From NCBI GenBank assembly GCA_020850945.1, contig JADZDR010000004.1:1-64000 (forward strand): a stretch of 64,000 nucleotides of DNA, in the 5' to 3' direction. The stretch comes from Acidimicrobiia bacterium. GTDB lineage: Bacteria; Actinomycetota; Acidimicrobiia; UBA2766. Below the pieces are notes generated by a model. The model searched no databases. It saw only the letters and a program-made list of their open reading frames with translations, and was not told the origin of the DNA. The stretch's first letter is position 1; each line of letters begins with the position of its first letter. The position numbers and the translations under genes were made by a program. Positions 1 through 8,280 of this stretch are shown here, piece after piece.

Positions 1-988
1 CATAGGGCGGTGCGAGGTCGACGGCGCGGCCCCGCACGTCGATCACCGTCGTGCCCAGGGCCGCCTGCGCCGCGCCGCAAAGGAGTCCCTCGGTCAGGTC
101 CATCATCCCGGCGTAGTCGGTGAACGCCTCGTAGGCCTCGAGGATCGTGAACTCGGGGTTGTGCCGCGAGTCGAGTCCCTCGTTGCGGAACACGCGTCCG
201 ATCTCGAACACGCGGTCCATGCCGCCGACAACGAGACGCTTCAGATGCAGTTCGAGGGCGATGCGGAGGTAGACGTCGATGTCGAGCGCGTTGTAGTGCG
301 TCACGAAGGGCCGGGCCGTGGCTCCACCCTGGATCGTGCCGAGGACGGGGGTCTCGACCTCGACGAAGCCGCGGTCCCCGAGGTGTGCGCGCATCGCATC
401 GATTGCGGCGTGGCGGATCGTGAAGACACGGCGGGCGTCCTCGTTCACCATGAGATCTACGTAGCGCTGCCGGTAGCGCGTCTCGACGTCGGCGAGTCCC
501 TTCTGCTTGTCGGGCATGGGCCGCAACGCCTTAGCGAGCATGCAGAAGTCGGCGACCTCGACGGACAGCTCACCGCGGCGTGTCGAGATGACGCGGCCCT
601 CGACACCGACCCAGTCGCCGGCATCCACGGCCTTGAAGCGGTCCATCGTCTCCTTGCCGCACACCGCCTGGGAGACGAGGAGCTGCACCTCACCTGTGCT
701 GTCCCGCATCGTCGCGAAGACGAGCTTGCCGTGTCCGCGGACGAGCATCACCCGCCCTGCCGTGCGCACGTGGACGTCTGTCTCCTCCTCCGCCCCGAGG
801 TGTCCCCACTCGTCCCGGATCTCCCCCAGCGTGTGCGTGCGATCGAAGCGGCTCGGGTAGGGGTCGACGCCCTGCGCGCGCAGGCCATCCACCTTCGCGT
901 AGCGGGCTTCGAGGAGGTCGGGTGGTTCGCCCTGCGTCCCACCTGCGGGGGGGTCAGGACGCGACGGTTCGGCACCGGGTTCGGTCAT
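1..988 (-). CDS. lysS: lysyl-tRNA synthetase, class II (3' end beyond window)
   Basis: Charges tRNA-Lys with lysine in the cytoplasm. The 329 visible residues carry an N-terminal anticodon-binding OB fold (around GRVMLVRGHGKLVF), class II motif 1 (RGFVEVETPVL) and motif 2 (FEIGRVFRNEGLDSRHNPEF), whose HNPEF signature is typical of LysRS. Motif 3 and the C-terminus lie beyond the left edge; family members are near 500 residues. The start is the ATG giving MTEPGAEPSRP. The acidic, proline-rich first 20 residues look like a lineage extension. Transcription leaves a divergent region that holds a 44-bp perfect palindrome. The ORF track omits the gene because it has no stop in the window. Confidence 0.95.
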   Translation of the reverse strand, partial: MTEPGAEPSRPDPPAGGTQGEPPDLLEARYAKVDGLRAQGVDPYPSRFDRTHTLGEIRDEWGHLGAEEETDVHVRTAGRVMLVRGHGKLVFATMRDSTGEVQLLVSQAVCGKETMDRFKAVDAGDWVGVEGRVISTRRGELSVEVADFCMLAKALRPMPDKQKGLADVETRYRQRYVDLMVNEDARRVFTIRHAAIDAMRAHLGDRGFVEVETPVLGTIQGGATARPFVTHYNALDIDVYLRIALELHLKRLVVGGMDRVFEIGRVFRNEGLDSRHNPEFTILEAYEAFTDYAGMMDLTEGLLCGAAQAALGTTVIDVRGRAVDLAPPY

Positions 989-1020
989 GCTGGGCGCACC
1001 CTAGAGGACGTCACGAGGGT

Positions 1021-1064
1021 TCTGGGTACCTGAGCGGCGATATATCGCCGCTCAGGTACCCAGA
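1021..1064. repeat. 44-bp perfect palindrome between lysS and the HIT gene
   Basis: Two 22-bp arms meet with no spacer. The left arm begins TCTGGGTACCTGAGCGGCGA and the right arm is its exact complement, ending CAGGTACCCAGA. The centre is AT-rich (GATATATC) inside GC-rich flanks. It starts 32 bp upstream of the lysS start codon and ends 80 bp before the HIT start, so it sits in a divergent promoter region. It could be a dimeric or tetrameric operator, a cruciform, or a hairpin in the lysS leader. Confidence 0.9.
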
Positions 1065-1144
1065 CCTTGTGCATGGCGAGGGGGACCCGCGTCCGTGATC
1101 GGTGGTATATCCACGTGGAACCCTTTACCTGCCGGAGGTCTGGT

Positions 1145-1513
1145 ATGGCGACCGCGTACGACCGGGACAACATCTTCGCGAAGATCCTGCGAGGTGAGAT
1201 CCCCTGCGACCGCGTCTACGAGGACGACCACGTCCTCGCCTTCCGCGACATCAACCCGCAGGCGCCCGTCCACGTCCTCGTGATACCCAAGGGCGAGTAC
1301 GTGTCGATGGACGACTTCGCGGAGAGCGCGGGCGATGCCGAGATCGCCGCCTTCGTCCGGGCCGTGGGCCGGGTCGCGCGTGAGCTCGGCCTGCAGGACC
1401 CCGGCTACCGCATCCTCGCGAACCACGGCGCGGACTCGCACCAGGAGGTGCCGCACCTGCACGTGCACATCTTCGGCGGCCGCCCGCTCGGACCGATGCT
1501 CGTGCGCACGTGA
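1145..1513 (+). CDS. HIT family nucleotide-binding protein
   Basis: A 122-residue histidine triad protein, likely a purine nucleoside phosphoramidase or nucleotidyl hydrolase. The catalytic triad HLHVHIFGG is near the C-terminus, and NHGADSHQEVPHLHVH matches the Hint branch. The ATG at 1145 is chosen over the track start because GGAGG lies just upstream and homology begins at DNIFAKILRGEIP, the usual Hint N-terminus. It is transcribed away from lysS and followed by the L31 gene after a 114-bp gap in which nothing else was seen. Confidence 0.92.
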   Translation: MATAYDRDNIFAKILRGEIPCDRVYEDDHVLAFRDINPQAPVHVLVIPKGEYVSMDDFAESAGDAEIAAFVRAVGRVARELGLQDPGYRILANHGADSHQEVPHLHVHIFGGRPLGPMLVRT

Positions 1514-1627
1514 CCCCACCGGCTGGAGGCACACCCCGAGGCGGCGCGTAGACTGGCCTACGCCGGACGCGTCCGTCGAGTCGTCCCCCGGCCAGAGATC
1601 TCCATCGAGCAGCTCCGAGGAGCCCGC

Positions 1628-1954
1628 ATGAAGCCCGACATCCATCCCGAGTACAGATCGGTCGTGTTCCAGGACCGATCGGAGGACTTCGCGTTCCTCA
1701 CGCGGTCGACGATCGAGACGAACGAGACGATCGACTGGGAGGACGGCAACACGTATCCCCTCGTACGCGTCGAGATCTCCTCGGCGAGCCACCCCTTCTA
1801 CACGGGCAAGATGAAGCTCGTCGACACGGCAGGGCGTGTCGAGAAGTTCCGGACCAAGTACCAGGAGGGTGCGGCAGCGCCTAAGCGCCACGTCTCCAAG
1901 AAGCGGCGCAAGGCCGTCGAGGCCGCCGAGCGCAGTCCCGAGGAAGAGGACTGA
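1628..1954 (+). CDS. rpmE2: 50S ribosomal protein L31 type B
   Basis: A 108-residue large-subunit ribosomal protein. The core [16 protein letters not shown] and the [11 protein letters not shown] segment are diagnostic of L31. It lacks the CxxC zinc site of type A L31, so it is the zinc-independent form that in many bacteria is induced by zinc shortage. The C-terminus extends beyond the usual 80-90 residues with a basic stretch ([11 protein letters not shown]) followed by an acidic end. GAGGAGCCCGC precedes the ATG. No Zur-like site could be identified by eye. Confidence 0.93.
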   Translation: MKPDIHPEYRSVVFQDRSEDFAFLTRSTIETNETIDWEDGNTYPLVRVEISSASHPFYTGKMKLVDTAGRVEKFRTKYQEGAAAPKRHVSKKRRKAVEAAERSPEEED

Positions 1955-2029
1955 CCCAGCCTCATCCGTGCCCGGCACACGTGTTCGTGCGGGCCGTGCG
2001 CGTCTGGCTATCGTCGGCACAGCCGCACA

Positions 2030-2222
2030 ACTCCGGCGGGAGAGTCCCCCACGTTGGGGCGCCGAAGGAGCAACCGACCCCGGAATCTCTCAGGCCCCAG
2101 GACCGCCGGAGCAGGCACCTCTGGAGAGAAGGCACACCCACGAAGCCCACGACAGTGCCTCACCGAAGGGGAAAGCCGGCCCTGGGCCGGCGAAGCTCTC
2201 AGGTACCGCGACAGAGGGGGTC
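2030..2222 (+). promoter_or_regulatory. tandem glycine riboswitch upstream of gcvP
   Basis: Two consecutive glycine aptamers lie in the gcvP leader. The first contains GGCGGGAGAGTCC, GCCGAAGGAGCAA and AATCTCTCAGGCCCC. The second contains CTGGAGAGAAGGCAC, CACCGAAGGGGAAAGCC and GAAGCTCTCAGGTACC, ending at GACAGAGGGGG. These are the conserved blocks of the type-1 and type-2 aptamers, with a short linker. Known members turn on glycine cleavage when glycine is abundant. The second aptamer ends about 18 nt before the gcvP start, next to its GGGGAGG ribosome site. No separate rho-independent terminator was recognised, so the mode of control is unclear. Confidence 0.95.
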
Positions 2223-2239
2223 CGACCGGGGAGGTCACG

Positions 2240-5113
2240 ATGCCCGACGTGCGCAGCGGTACCGCGAAGCCCGCACCGTTCACATCCAGACACATTGGCC
2301 CGTCACAGGACGAGCAGCGACGCATGCTCGACGTGATCGGCTGCGGGACCCTCGACGAGCTGATCGACCGCGCAGTACCCAAGTCGATCCGGGCGGACGA
2401 ACCGCTCGCGCTCCCACCCGGCACGGACGAAGCGGAGATGCTCAGTCGACTCCGGGACATCGCGTCCGAGAACGAGGTCTTCACGAGCCTGATCGGACTC
2501 GGCTACCACGACACGCACACCCCGCCGGTCATCCTGCGTAACGTCCTCGAGAACCCCGGCTGGTACACGGCGTACACCCCCTACCAGCCGGAGATCTCCC
2601 AGGGCCGCCTCGAGGTCCTCCTCAACTTCCAGACGATGATCTGCGACCTCACGGGCATGGACATCGCGAACGCGTCGCTGCTCGACGCCGGCACGGCCGC
2701 GGCAGAGGCGATGACGCTGCTCCTCCGCCGGCAGCCCAAGGCCCCCCAGCGCTTCCTCGTCGACGCCGACTGCCACCCGCAGACGATCGAGATCGTGCGC
2801 ACGCGCGCCCGTCCCCTCGGCATCGAGGTCGTCGTCGGTGCGGCCGAGACCGATCTCGCCGCCGAGCTGTCCGACGGTGGGCTGTTCGGTGTCCTCGTGC
2901 CCTATCCGGGATCGAGCGGGCGGATCCCCGATCTCGAGGCGATCACCGCATGTGCGCAGGCCGGCGGCGCGGGTGTCGCCGTCGCCGCAGATCCGCTTGC
3001 CCTTGTGCTGCTGCGTTCCCCCGGCGAGCTCGGCGTTGACGTCGTGACCGGCACCGTGCAGCGCTTCGGCGTGCCTCTCGGGTTCGGGGGGCCGAACGCC
3101 GGATTCATCGCCGTGCGCGAGAAGGCCGAGCGATCACTGCCGGGGCGTCTCGTCGGGGTGTCCGTGGACAGCGCCGGGCGTCCTGCCCTGCGGCTCGCGC
3201 TCCAGACGCGCGAGCAGCACATCCGCCGCGAGAAGGCGACGTCGAACATCTGCACGGCGCAGGTGCTCCTCGCAGTCATGGCCGCCCTGTACGCGCAGTG
3301 GCACGGACCAGACGGTCTGCGCGACATCGCCGAGCGCGTCCACAGGCACACTGCCGTCCTCGGCGCCGGACTCCGCGCCGGGGGTGTCGAGGTCGCGCAC
3401 GAGCTCTTCTTCGACACGATCACGCTGTCGGTACCCGCCCGTGCCGCCGAGATCGTGCAGGCCGCAGCCGGGCGGCGCGTCAACCTGCGGTACGTCGACC
3501 CCGACACTGTGGGGATCAGCCTCGACGAGACGACGACACCGGAGATCGTGGAGTCGGTCTGGGCGGCGTGCGGTGTCGAGGCGGACTACGCCGACGTGGC
3601 CCGGGGGGCACGCGGGGTGCTCGGCCCGGAGCAGTGCCGCACGGACGAGATCCTCACGCATCCCGTGTTCCACTCCTACCGGTCCGAGACGGAGATGCTC
3701 CGCTATCTGCGGCGTCTCGCCGACCGCGACATAGCGCTCGACCGGGCGATGATCCCGCTCGGTTCGTGCACGATGAAGCTGAACGCGGCGGCCGAGATGA
3801 TCCCCGTGACGTGGCGGGAGTTCGCCGCCGTCCACCCCTTCGCCCCGCTCACGCAGGCGGCCGGGTACCTCCACCTCGTCCGCGAGCTGTCGCGCATGCT
3901 CGTCGAGATCACCGGCTACGACGCGATCTCGCTCCAGCCCAACGCGGGGTCGCAGGGCGAGTACGCGGGGCTGCTCGCGATCCGGGCGTGGCATGCGAGC
4001 CGGGGAGAGGGAGGGCGGGACGTCTGTCTCATCCCCGCGTCCGCGCACGGTACGAACGCGGCGTCTGCGGCCATGGCGGGCATGGAGGTCGTCGTCGTCG
4101 CGTGCGACGAGGGCGGCAACGTGGACATGGACGACCTGAAGGCGAAGGCGGCGCAACACGCGGGCCGCCTCGCCGCGATGATGATCACGTACCCGTCGAC
4201 GCACGGCGTCTACGAGGAGCACGTGCGGGAGCTGTGCGACGTCGTCCACGCGAGCGGCGGCCAGGTGTACCTCGACGGCGCGAACCTCAACGCCCTCGTC
4301 GGGCTCGCCGCCCCGGGCCACTTCGGCGCCGACGTGAGCCACCTCAATCTGCACAAGACGTTCTGCATCCCCCACGGCGGCGGGGGTCCCGGGGTCGGTC
4401 CGGTGGCGGTGCGGGAGCACCTCGCCCCCTTCCTCCCGAGCCATCCTCTCGTGCCCGAAGCCGGTCCGGCCACGGGTGTCGGCCCGATCTCGGACGCGCC
4501 GTGGGGATCCGCCGGCATCCTGCCGATCGCTTGGGCCTACATCACCCTCATGGGTGAGGACGGGCTCCTGGCCGCGACCCGTGTCGCCGTCCTCAGCGCG
4601 AACTACGTGGCTCACCGCCTCGCCCCGCACTACCCGGTCCTGTACACCGGGGAGCACGGCCTCGTGGCGCACGAGTGCATCGTCGACATCCGCGGCCTGA
4701 CTGCCGAGACGGGTGTGACCGTCGACGACATCGCGAAGCGCCTCGTCGACTACGGCTTCCACGCGCCCACGATGTCGTTCCCCGTTCCCGGCACGCTCAT
4801 GGTCGAGCCGACGGAGTCCGAGAGCCTCGCCGAGCTCGACCGCTTCTGTGAGGCGATGATCGCGATCCGTGCCGAGATCGACCGCCTCGCGGCGGGGGAG
4901 TGGCCCGAGGACGACAACCCCCTGCGCTGTGCCCCGCACACGGCCGAGGACGTCACGGCCGACGACTGGTCACACGCGTATCCGCGGGAGCTCGCCGCCT
5001 ACCCCGTGGCGGGCCTGCGCCGCGACAAGTACTGGCCGCCCGTGGGCCGTATCGACAACGCGTGGGGCGACCGTCACCTCTTCTGCTCCTGCCCCCTGCC
5101 CGAGGAAGCCTGA
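2240..5113 (+). CDS. gcvP: glycine dehydrogenase (decarboxylating), P-protein
   Basis: PLP-dependent P-protein of the glycine cleavage system: it decarboxylates glycine and passes the aminomethyl group to lipoyl GcvH. The 957-residue length is that of the fused homodimeric type with both half-domains. RHIGPSQDE marks the N-terminus, and the PLP lysine lies in [18 protein letters not shown] near residue 705. The ATG at 2240 (MPDVRSG) is preferred over the track start, which would translate the riboswitch; GGGGAGG precedes it. gcvT and gcvH are not adjacent, so the system is split. Expression is predicted to follow glycine through the tandem riboswitch. Confidence 0.97.
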   Translation: MPDVRSGTAKPAPFTSRHIGPSQDEQRRMLDVIGCGTLDELIDRAVPKSIRADEPLALPPGTDEAEMLSRLRDIASENEVFTSLIGLGYHDTHTPPVILRNVLENPGWYTAYTPYQPEISQGRLEVLLNFQTMICDLTGMDIANASLLDAGTAAAEAMTLLLRRQPKAPQRFLVDADCHPQTIEIVRTRARPLGIEVVVGAAETDLAAELSDGGLFGVLVPYPGSSGRIPDLEAITACAQAGGAGVAVAADPLALVLLRSPGELGVDVVTGTVQRFGVPLGFGGPNAGFIAVREKAERSLPGRLVGVSVDSAGRPALRLALQTREQHIRREKATSNICTAQVLLAVMAALYAQWHGPDGLRDIAERVHRHTAVLGAGLRAGGVEVAHELFFDTITLSVPARAAEIVQAAAGRRVNLRYVDPDTVGISLDETTTPEIVESVWAACGVEADYADVARGARGVLGPEQCRTDEILTHPVFHSYRSETEMLRYLRRLADRDIALDRAMIPLGSCTMKLNAAAEMIPVTWREFAAVHPFAPLTQAAGYLHLVRELSRMLVEITGYDAISLQPNAGSQGEYAGLLAIRAWHASRGEGGRDVCLIPASAHGTNAASAAMAGMEVVVVACDEGGNVDMDDLKAKAAQHAGRLAAMMITYPSTHGVYEEHVRELCDVVHASGGQVYLDGANLNALVGLAAPGHFGADVSHLNLHKTFCIPHGGGGPGVGPVAVREHLAPFLPSHPLVPEAGPATGVGPISDAPWGSAGILPIAWAYITLMGEDGLLAATRVAVLSANYVAHRLAPHYPVLYTGEHGLVAHECIVDIRGLTAETGVTVDDIAKRLVDYGFHAPTMSFPVPGTLMVEPTESESLAELDRFCEAMIAIRAEIDRLAAGEWPEDDNPLRCAPHTAEDVTADDWSHAYPRELAAYPVAGLRRDKYWPPVGRIDNAWGDRHLFCSCPLPEEA

Positions 5114-5118
5114 GTCGT

Positions 5119-5502
5119 TCATGCGGCGAAGTCGACGGCATCCGGTGAGAAGAGATCGTGGAGGCGGGTGACGCCGTCGAGGTTGTCGGCGTAGTAGCGC
5201 GCCACGCGACCGCCCCTGGTGTGGTCGACCATGTCGACGCTGTCCGTTCCTGTCGCCTGTAGCACCGTGTAGACGAAGTCGCCGAGATGCAGGGCGCTCG
5301 CCTCGACCCCGCCGGCGAGGACATCGCACTCGAAGGTGAAGACGGATCCCGAGCCGGCCCCACGGATCTCGTGTTCCCCCCCGTTCCGGGTGTCTCTGGC
5401 GTGTCCGACTTCGCTGACGAAGATCACGGGCCGCTCGGACGAGGGAGCCGTCGAGGCCGACGGCGGGGTTCCGGCTGCTCTGCTCAGAGGGATCAGATTC
5501 AT
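5119..5502 (-). CDS. hypothetical protein, 127 residues
   Basis: No family recognised. The start MNLIPLSRAAG is chosen because GAGAGGAGG sits at good spacing; the track start is further upstream. After a Ser/Pro-rich N-terminus the protein has a mixed core (VIFVSEVGHARDTRN, SGSVFTFECDVLAGG, HLGDFVYTVLQATG) and an acidic C-terminus. It has one cysteine and no obvious signal peptide or membrane segment. It converges on gcvP with a 5-bp gap and is followed upstream by the YbjQ-like fragment on the same strand. Codon use resembles the neighbours, supporting a real gene. Confidence 0.7.
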   Translation of the reverse strand: MNLIPLSRAAGTPPSASTAPSSERPVIFVSEVGHARDTRNGGEHEIRGAGSGSVFTFECDVLAGGVEASALHLGDFVYTVLQATGTDSVDMVDHTRGGRVARYYADNLDGVTRLHDLFSPDAVDFAA

Positions 5503-5549
5503 CGTGGGCCTCCTCTCTCGGACATGGGACACACAGCACCCGGTCGTGC

Positions 5550-5930
5550 TTACACGGTGTCTGACGCGGGAGGCATCGCCGGGGTTCCCCGGCGCGTGTT
5601 ATCGGACGGGTGGTGCCGGGGGGGCTGCGCGGGCGGAGGGCCAGGTGGAGGCTGCGGTTGGGCCGGGTCCTGTTGGGGTCCGAGTTGTTCGTACGGCATG
5701 GGAGGAATCGCCGTCGCCCACTCCCGCACCGTCGTCGCGTAGACCTGTTGGTGCGGCATGCGGCCGGCTTGCACCATGGCCTCGTACCGGGTTTTGGCGA
5801 TGTCGCTCACAGGGGCGATCGCGACGGCAGTCCCGTACGCGCAGATCTCGCTCCACTGGCCGATTGCACCGGAGTCGAAGCGCATCCCGATGATGCCGTT
5901 CGCTCCCCGCGCCTCTGCCTCCTGGACCAT
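5550..5930 (-). CDS. N-terminally truncated YbjQ/UPF0145-like protein with Pro-rich tail
   Basis: The first 45 residues match the C-terminal half of the YbjQ (UPF0145) domain: MVQEAEARGANGIIGMRFDSG followed by EICAYGTAVAI. The N-terminal half, which normally supplies several strands and a conserved GGE block, is absent, because the upstream DNA is the end of bfr. The rest is a Pro/Gln-rich tail (QPQPPPGPPPAQPP). The ATG at 5930 has AGGAG upstream; a GTG at 5963 overlaps the bfr stop and would couple the two. It could be a decayed gene or a reduced functional form. Confidence 0.6.
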   Translation of the reverse strand: MVQEAEARGANGIIGMRFDSGAIGQWSEICAYGTAVAIAPVSDIAKTRYEAMVQAGRMPHQQVYATTVREWATAIPPMPYEQLGPQQDPAQPQPPPGPPPAQPPRHHPSDNTRRGTPAMPPASDTV

Positions 5931-5959
5931 GCGGGGGTGACTCCTACCTGTCCCGCTCG

Positions 5960-6424
5960 TCACATCTGGTCGGCGAGGTAGGTCTGGGAGCCGAGGTCGC
6001 CGATGAGGTTGAGTTGGGTCTCGAGCCAGTCGACGTGCTCCTCCTCGGACACGAGGATCTGCTCGAGCATGTCGCGCGATCCGTTGTCACCCTTCTCGGT
6101 GCACACGCGGATCCCGTTGTTGAGGCGCTCGACGGCGTCGTGCTCGACGACGAGGTCGAGGCGCAACTGCTCCTCGACCGTGCCGCCGAGGCTGATGGGG
6201 CCGAGGCGCGAGACGTCGGGGCGGCCATCGAAGTAGAGGATGCGCTCGATGAGCGATTCGGCGTGCTTCATCTCTTCGATCGACTGGGTGCGTGTCGTCT
6301 GTGCGAGCTTCGCATAGCCCCAGTTCGTCTGCATCTTCGCGTGCGCGAAGTACTGGTTCACCCCCGTCAGCTCGGCGCTGAGCACGTCGTTGAGGATCTC
6401 GAGAACCTCGGGATCACCTTGCAT
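5960..6424 (-). CDS. bfr: bacterioferritin
   Basis: A 154-residue iron-storage protein. It has the four-helix ferritin fold with ferroxidase ligands in [33 protein letters not shown] and [10 protein letters not shown]. The methionine in EEMKHAE corresponds to the haem-ligating Met of Bfr, so a haem-binding 24-mer is likely. The ATG at 6424 ([12 protein letters not shown]) has GAGGAGG upstream; the track start is an upstream TTG. It stores iron and protects against peroxide. The downstream YbjQ-like ORF is closely spaced or overlapping, suggesting one transcript. Confidence 0.95.
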   Translation of the reverse strand: MQGDPEVLEILNDVLSAELTGVNQYFAHAKMQTNWGYAKLAQTTRTQSIEEMKHAESLIERILYFDGRPDVSRLGPISLGGTVEEQLRLDLVVEHDAVERLNNGIRVCTEKGDNGSRDMLEQILVSEEEHVDWLETQLNLIGDLGSQTYLADQM

Positions 6425-6529
6425 CGTCAACCTCCTCGGGCGCGGCCGGGCGCCGCGGCTCGTCTGCGTCTCCGGTCAGACGCTACCGTGAACGGCGCAG
6501 GGGTTCAGGGTCCAAGGGGGTAGGCCTCC

Positions 6530-8263
6530 GTGGCGAGGGGTTGCGACAGTCCTTTCGAGCAGGCGGTAGCGGACCTGACCCGTCCCGGAGCGAGGTTCGA
6601 GATGGTCACCGAGACGGTGGGTAGGACCCCGATGCGGGTCTTCAGGAAGCGCCTCGGCAGCCTCCGCGAGATCGGGCGGCGGGCGATCGCGCGTGGCGAC
6701 CGTCCGGCTGTCGTGGCCGGTACGCGGCGCCTCACCTACGCCGAGCTCTTCCGGGCCGTGAACGGGGTGTCACGGGAGCTCGCCGCCCGCGGTGTCGGCA
6801 AGGGGGACCGGGTCGCGATCCTCTCCGCCAACAACCTCGAGTGGATCGTCACCTTCTGGGCCGCCGTCGATCTCGGTGCAGTCGCCGTCGGCCTGAACGG
6901 CTGGTGGACAGGCGACGAGATCCTCCATGCCCTGCAGGACAGCGGGGCGAAGCTCCTCGTCGCGGACACGAAGCGCCTCGAGCGAATACTCGGCAAGCTC
7001 GACGCGGTTCCCGAACTCCGCCACATCCTCGTGATCGGCCGCCATCCGGACGGCACCGGCGGCCAGACCGTGATCGAGGAGTTCGACGTGCTGTGGGGCG
7101 AAGCGGGGGACGAGTTCCCCGTGGTCGAGATCGACGAGGACGACCCGGCCGTGATCCTCTACACGAGTGGCACGACGGGCCGCGCGAAGGGAGCCGTCGC
7201 CACCCACCGCTCCTGGATCGCGTCGATCGACAACACGACCGCACTCGCGGCCGCCCGCAAGCTGGCCGCGGACTCGCCGCACGGCGACGCGCGTCCCGCG
7301 TACGAGGTGGCCCTCGTGACGGTGCCGTTCTTCCACGTGGCGGGTGGGCACACGCACCTCGTGATGGGCATCCTCGCGGGTTGGACTCTCGTCCTCCTCG
7401 AAGGCCGCTTCGACGCAGGCGAGGCGCTCCGCCTCATCGAGGAGGAGAAGGTCACGCGCTGGACTGCGGTACCGACGATGATCCGGCGCGTCGTCGACGA
7501 TCCCGCCATAGGCCTGCGCGACACCTCCACCCTGCACACGATGGCCTGGGGGGGTGCGCCCGCCCCACCCGAGCTGCGTGACGATGTGCGCAGGGCGATC
7601 CCGAGCCTGAAGGAGGGTGAGCTCGGCAACGCGTACGGCCTCACGGAGACGTCCAGCGCGGTCACCTTCCACGGCGAGCGCGGCAGCGGTCTGAAGCCGG
7701 CCTCCGTGGGCCGGGCCGTGTTCTGCGTGGACATCCGCATTGCCGACGCCGGCGGCGGGCCCGTACCGGCCGGGGAGGCCGGCGAGATACAGGTACGCGG
7801 ACCCATGGTCTTCGCCGGCTACTGGAACAACCCCGCGGCCACGGAGGCGGTCTTCGACGACGGCTGGTTCCGCACGGGTGACGTCGGGTACCTCGATCCC
7901 GACGGGTATCTGTTCGTCACGGATCGAATGAAGGACGTCGTGATCCGGGGCGGTGAGAACGTCTACTGCGTCGAGATAGAGGATCGCCTCGTGGCCCACC
8001 CCGACGTCCTCGACGCCGCCGTGGTCGGAGTCCCCCACGCCGACCTCGGCGAGGAGGTCAAGGCGGTGGTCCAGGTACGGGTGGGCTCGACCTTGGACGA
8101 GGCCGGCGTGCGGGAATGGGTCCGTTCGACCCTTGCGTCGTTCAAAGTGCCCTCTATCGTCGAGGTCCGGACGGAGCCGTTGCCTCGCAACGCGGCCGGG
8201 AAGCTCCTCAAGACGGTGTTGCGCAATCCTGCGGGTGAGACGGGTTTCGTCGAGACGTTGTGA
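6530..8263 (+). CDS. acyl-CoA synthetase (AMP-forming)
   Basis: A 577-residue ANL-superfamily ligase that activates a carboxylate through an acyl-adenylate. The P-loop motif YTSGTTGRAKGA is near residue 210, AYGLTETSSA near 370, GWFRTGDVGYLD near 444, RMKDVVIRGGENVY follows, and the catalytic lysine is in NAAGKLLK near 555. The GTG start has AAGGGGG upstream. The N-terminus (SPFEQAVADLTRPG) resembles actinobacterial fatty-acid ligases. The next gene, an FAD oxidoreductase, begins 17 bp downstream, so the two are probably co-transcribed and may act on the same substrate. The specific acyl group cannot be read from the sequence. Confidence 0.92.
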   Translation: MARGCDSPFEQAVADLTRPGARFEMVTETVGRTPMRVFRKRLGSLREIGRRAIARGDRPAVVAGTRRLTYAELFRAVNGVSRELAARGVGKGDRVAILSANNLEWIVTFWAAVDLGAVAVGLNGWWTGDEILHALQDSGAKLLVADTKRLERILGKLDAVPELRHILVIGRHPDGTGGQTVIEEFDVLWGEAGDEFPVVEIDEDDPAVILYTSGTTGRAKGAVATHRSWIASIDNTTALAAARKLAADSPHGDARPAYEVALVTVPFFHVAGGHTHLVMGILAGWTLVLLEGRFDAGEALRLIEEEKVTRWTAVPTMIRRVVDDPAIGLRDTSTLHTMAWGGAPAPPELRDDVRRAIPSLKEGELGNAYGLTETSSAVTFHGERGSGLKPASVGRAVFCVDIRIADAGGGPVPAGEAGEIQVRGPMVFAGYWNNPAATEAVFDDGWFRTGDVGYLDPDGYLFVTDRMKDVVIRGGENVYCVEIEDRLVAHPDVLDAAVVGVPHADLGEEVKAVVQVRVGSTLDEAGVREWVRSTLASFKVPSIVEVRTEPLPRNAAGKLLKTVLRNPAGETGFVETL

Positions 8264-8280
8264 TCGGGGAGGAGAGTGAC

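Noticed and set aside
1021-1064. T-box leader for lysS
   Set aside because: No specifier loop, antiterminator or T-box sequence (TGGNACCGCG-like) was found; the element is only a palindrome.
3134-4939. 601-residue minus-strand ORF inside gcvP
   Set aside because: Shadow of gcvP, which is full-length and carries the PLP lysine motif.
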